A stretch of DNA of 64,000 bases from Marinibacterium anthonyi (GTDB taxonomy: Bacteria > Pseudomonadota > Alphaproteobacteria > Rhodobacterales > Rhodobacteraceae). Positions 63,780 through 64,000 of the stretch are shown in pieces. The stretch is taken from the NCBI GenBank assembly GCA_003217735.2, contig CP031585.1, forward strand, positions 2,777,501 through 2,841,500, read 5' to 3'. A program made the translations under genes and the position numbers. The notes beneath the pieces were generated by a model that had not been told where the DNA came from, searched no databases, and saw only the letters and a program-made list of their open reading frames with translations. The first letter of the stretch is position 1. Every line of letters starts with the position of its first letter.

Positions 63780-64000
63780 ATGAAAACTCCGGTCACCGAT
63801 CAGATGGCCGCATTGGCGCATGAACGTCGTCTTGACGTGTTCAGGCTTCTAATGCGGCGTTACCCCGATGCAGTCCCCGCGGGCGAGATCGCATCGGTTC
63901 TCGGGCTGCGCCCAAACACGGCTTCTGTCTATCTGTCCAGCCTGCGACAGGCCGGGCTTATCTCGCAGACACGACAGGGCACCTTCCAGCTGTACCAGGT
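63780..64000 (+). CDS. ArsR-like helix-turn-helix regulator (partial)
   Basis: Open to the window end, 73 codons: MKTPVTDQMAALAHERRLDV then VFRLLMRRYPDAVPAG and LGLRPNTASVYLSSLRQAG, a winged HTH of ArsR type. The C-terminus is missing, so ligand and fusion partners are unknown. Confidence 0.8.
   Translation, partial: MKTPVTDQMAALAHERRLDVFRLLMRRYPDAVPAGEIASVLGLRPNTASVYLSSLRQAGLISQTRQGTFQLYQ

Overview
The window is high-GC DNA from an alphaproteobacterium, most likely a marine-type Rhodobacteraceae (Roseobacter group). The grounds are: alphaproteobacterial PstC and PstA with large extra N-terminal/periplasmic parts, a stand-alone usg gene, a PAS_5-type protein with CtrA-like boxes, class II DAHP synthase, a TrmJ/CtaA neighbourhood, a GlxA-type AraC regulator, dense ATGA-overlapped operons, and promoters with weak -10 elements. 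No rRNA, tRNA, CRISPR array or prophage was seen. One IS30-family element is present.

Region by region. (1) 1-8779: a partial MDR oxidoreductase, a histidine phosphatase, a quinone oxidoreductase-like MDR, then one long + strand operon: two SDRs, thiolase, nitronate monooxygenase, histidine phosphatase, APH-type phosphotransferase and an IclR regulator. (2) 9166-18438: a complete branched-chain amino-acid-type ABC importer (binding protein, two permeases, two ATPases) behind a perfect IclR-like palindrome, then a family VIII esterase/beta-lactamase-like hydrolase, acetoacetyl-CoA synthetase and TesB thioesterase. (3) 18435-25584, - strand: LLM flavin oxidoreductase, two SDRs, an acyl-CoA ligase, an IS30 element and glutaryl-CoA dehydrogenase, with a divergent LysR regulator. 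Regions 1-3 read as a substrate uptake and CoA-dependent catabolic island whose substrate I cannot name. (4) 26646-34284, - strand: the Pho regulon core phoR, pstS-pstC-pstA-pstB-phoU-phoB with a Pho box. (5) 34389-37643: transsulfuration PLP enzyme, gamma carbonic anhydrase, gmk, YicC. (6) 37888-41313: PAS_5 protein, DAHP synthase, GlxA-type regulator. (7) 41469-45225: zwf-pgl-pgi. (8) 45437-53863: radical SAM protein, usg, gyrA, a small conserved protein, M32 carboxypeptidase, ctaA, trmJ. (9) 54005-64000: ThiE-like protein, HupE/DUF4198 metal-uptake-like pair, psuK-psuG, DUF502, patatin, PPK2, a candidate minus-strand small RNA, an oligopeptide-type binding protein and the start of an ArsR-like regulator.

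The most interesting non-coding signals are: a 77-nt intergenic small RNA candidate with -35/-10 promoter and intrinsic terminator (61711-61822); chains of tandemly duplicated start codons in front of phoR and ctaA that create overlapping mini-ORFs; a seven-copy dispersed intergenic repeat with core CTTGGCCCAAATACCTC, often paired or next to GC hairpins; a hairpin that buries the start codon of the gene after gyrA; and divergent genes (hupE/DUF4198) whose start codons overlap. Short non-triplet tandem duplications recur at gene edges across the window.
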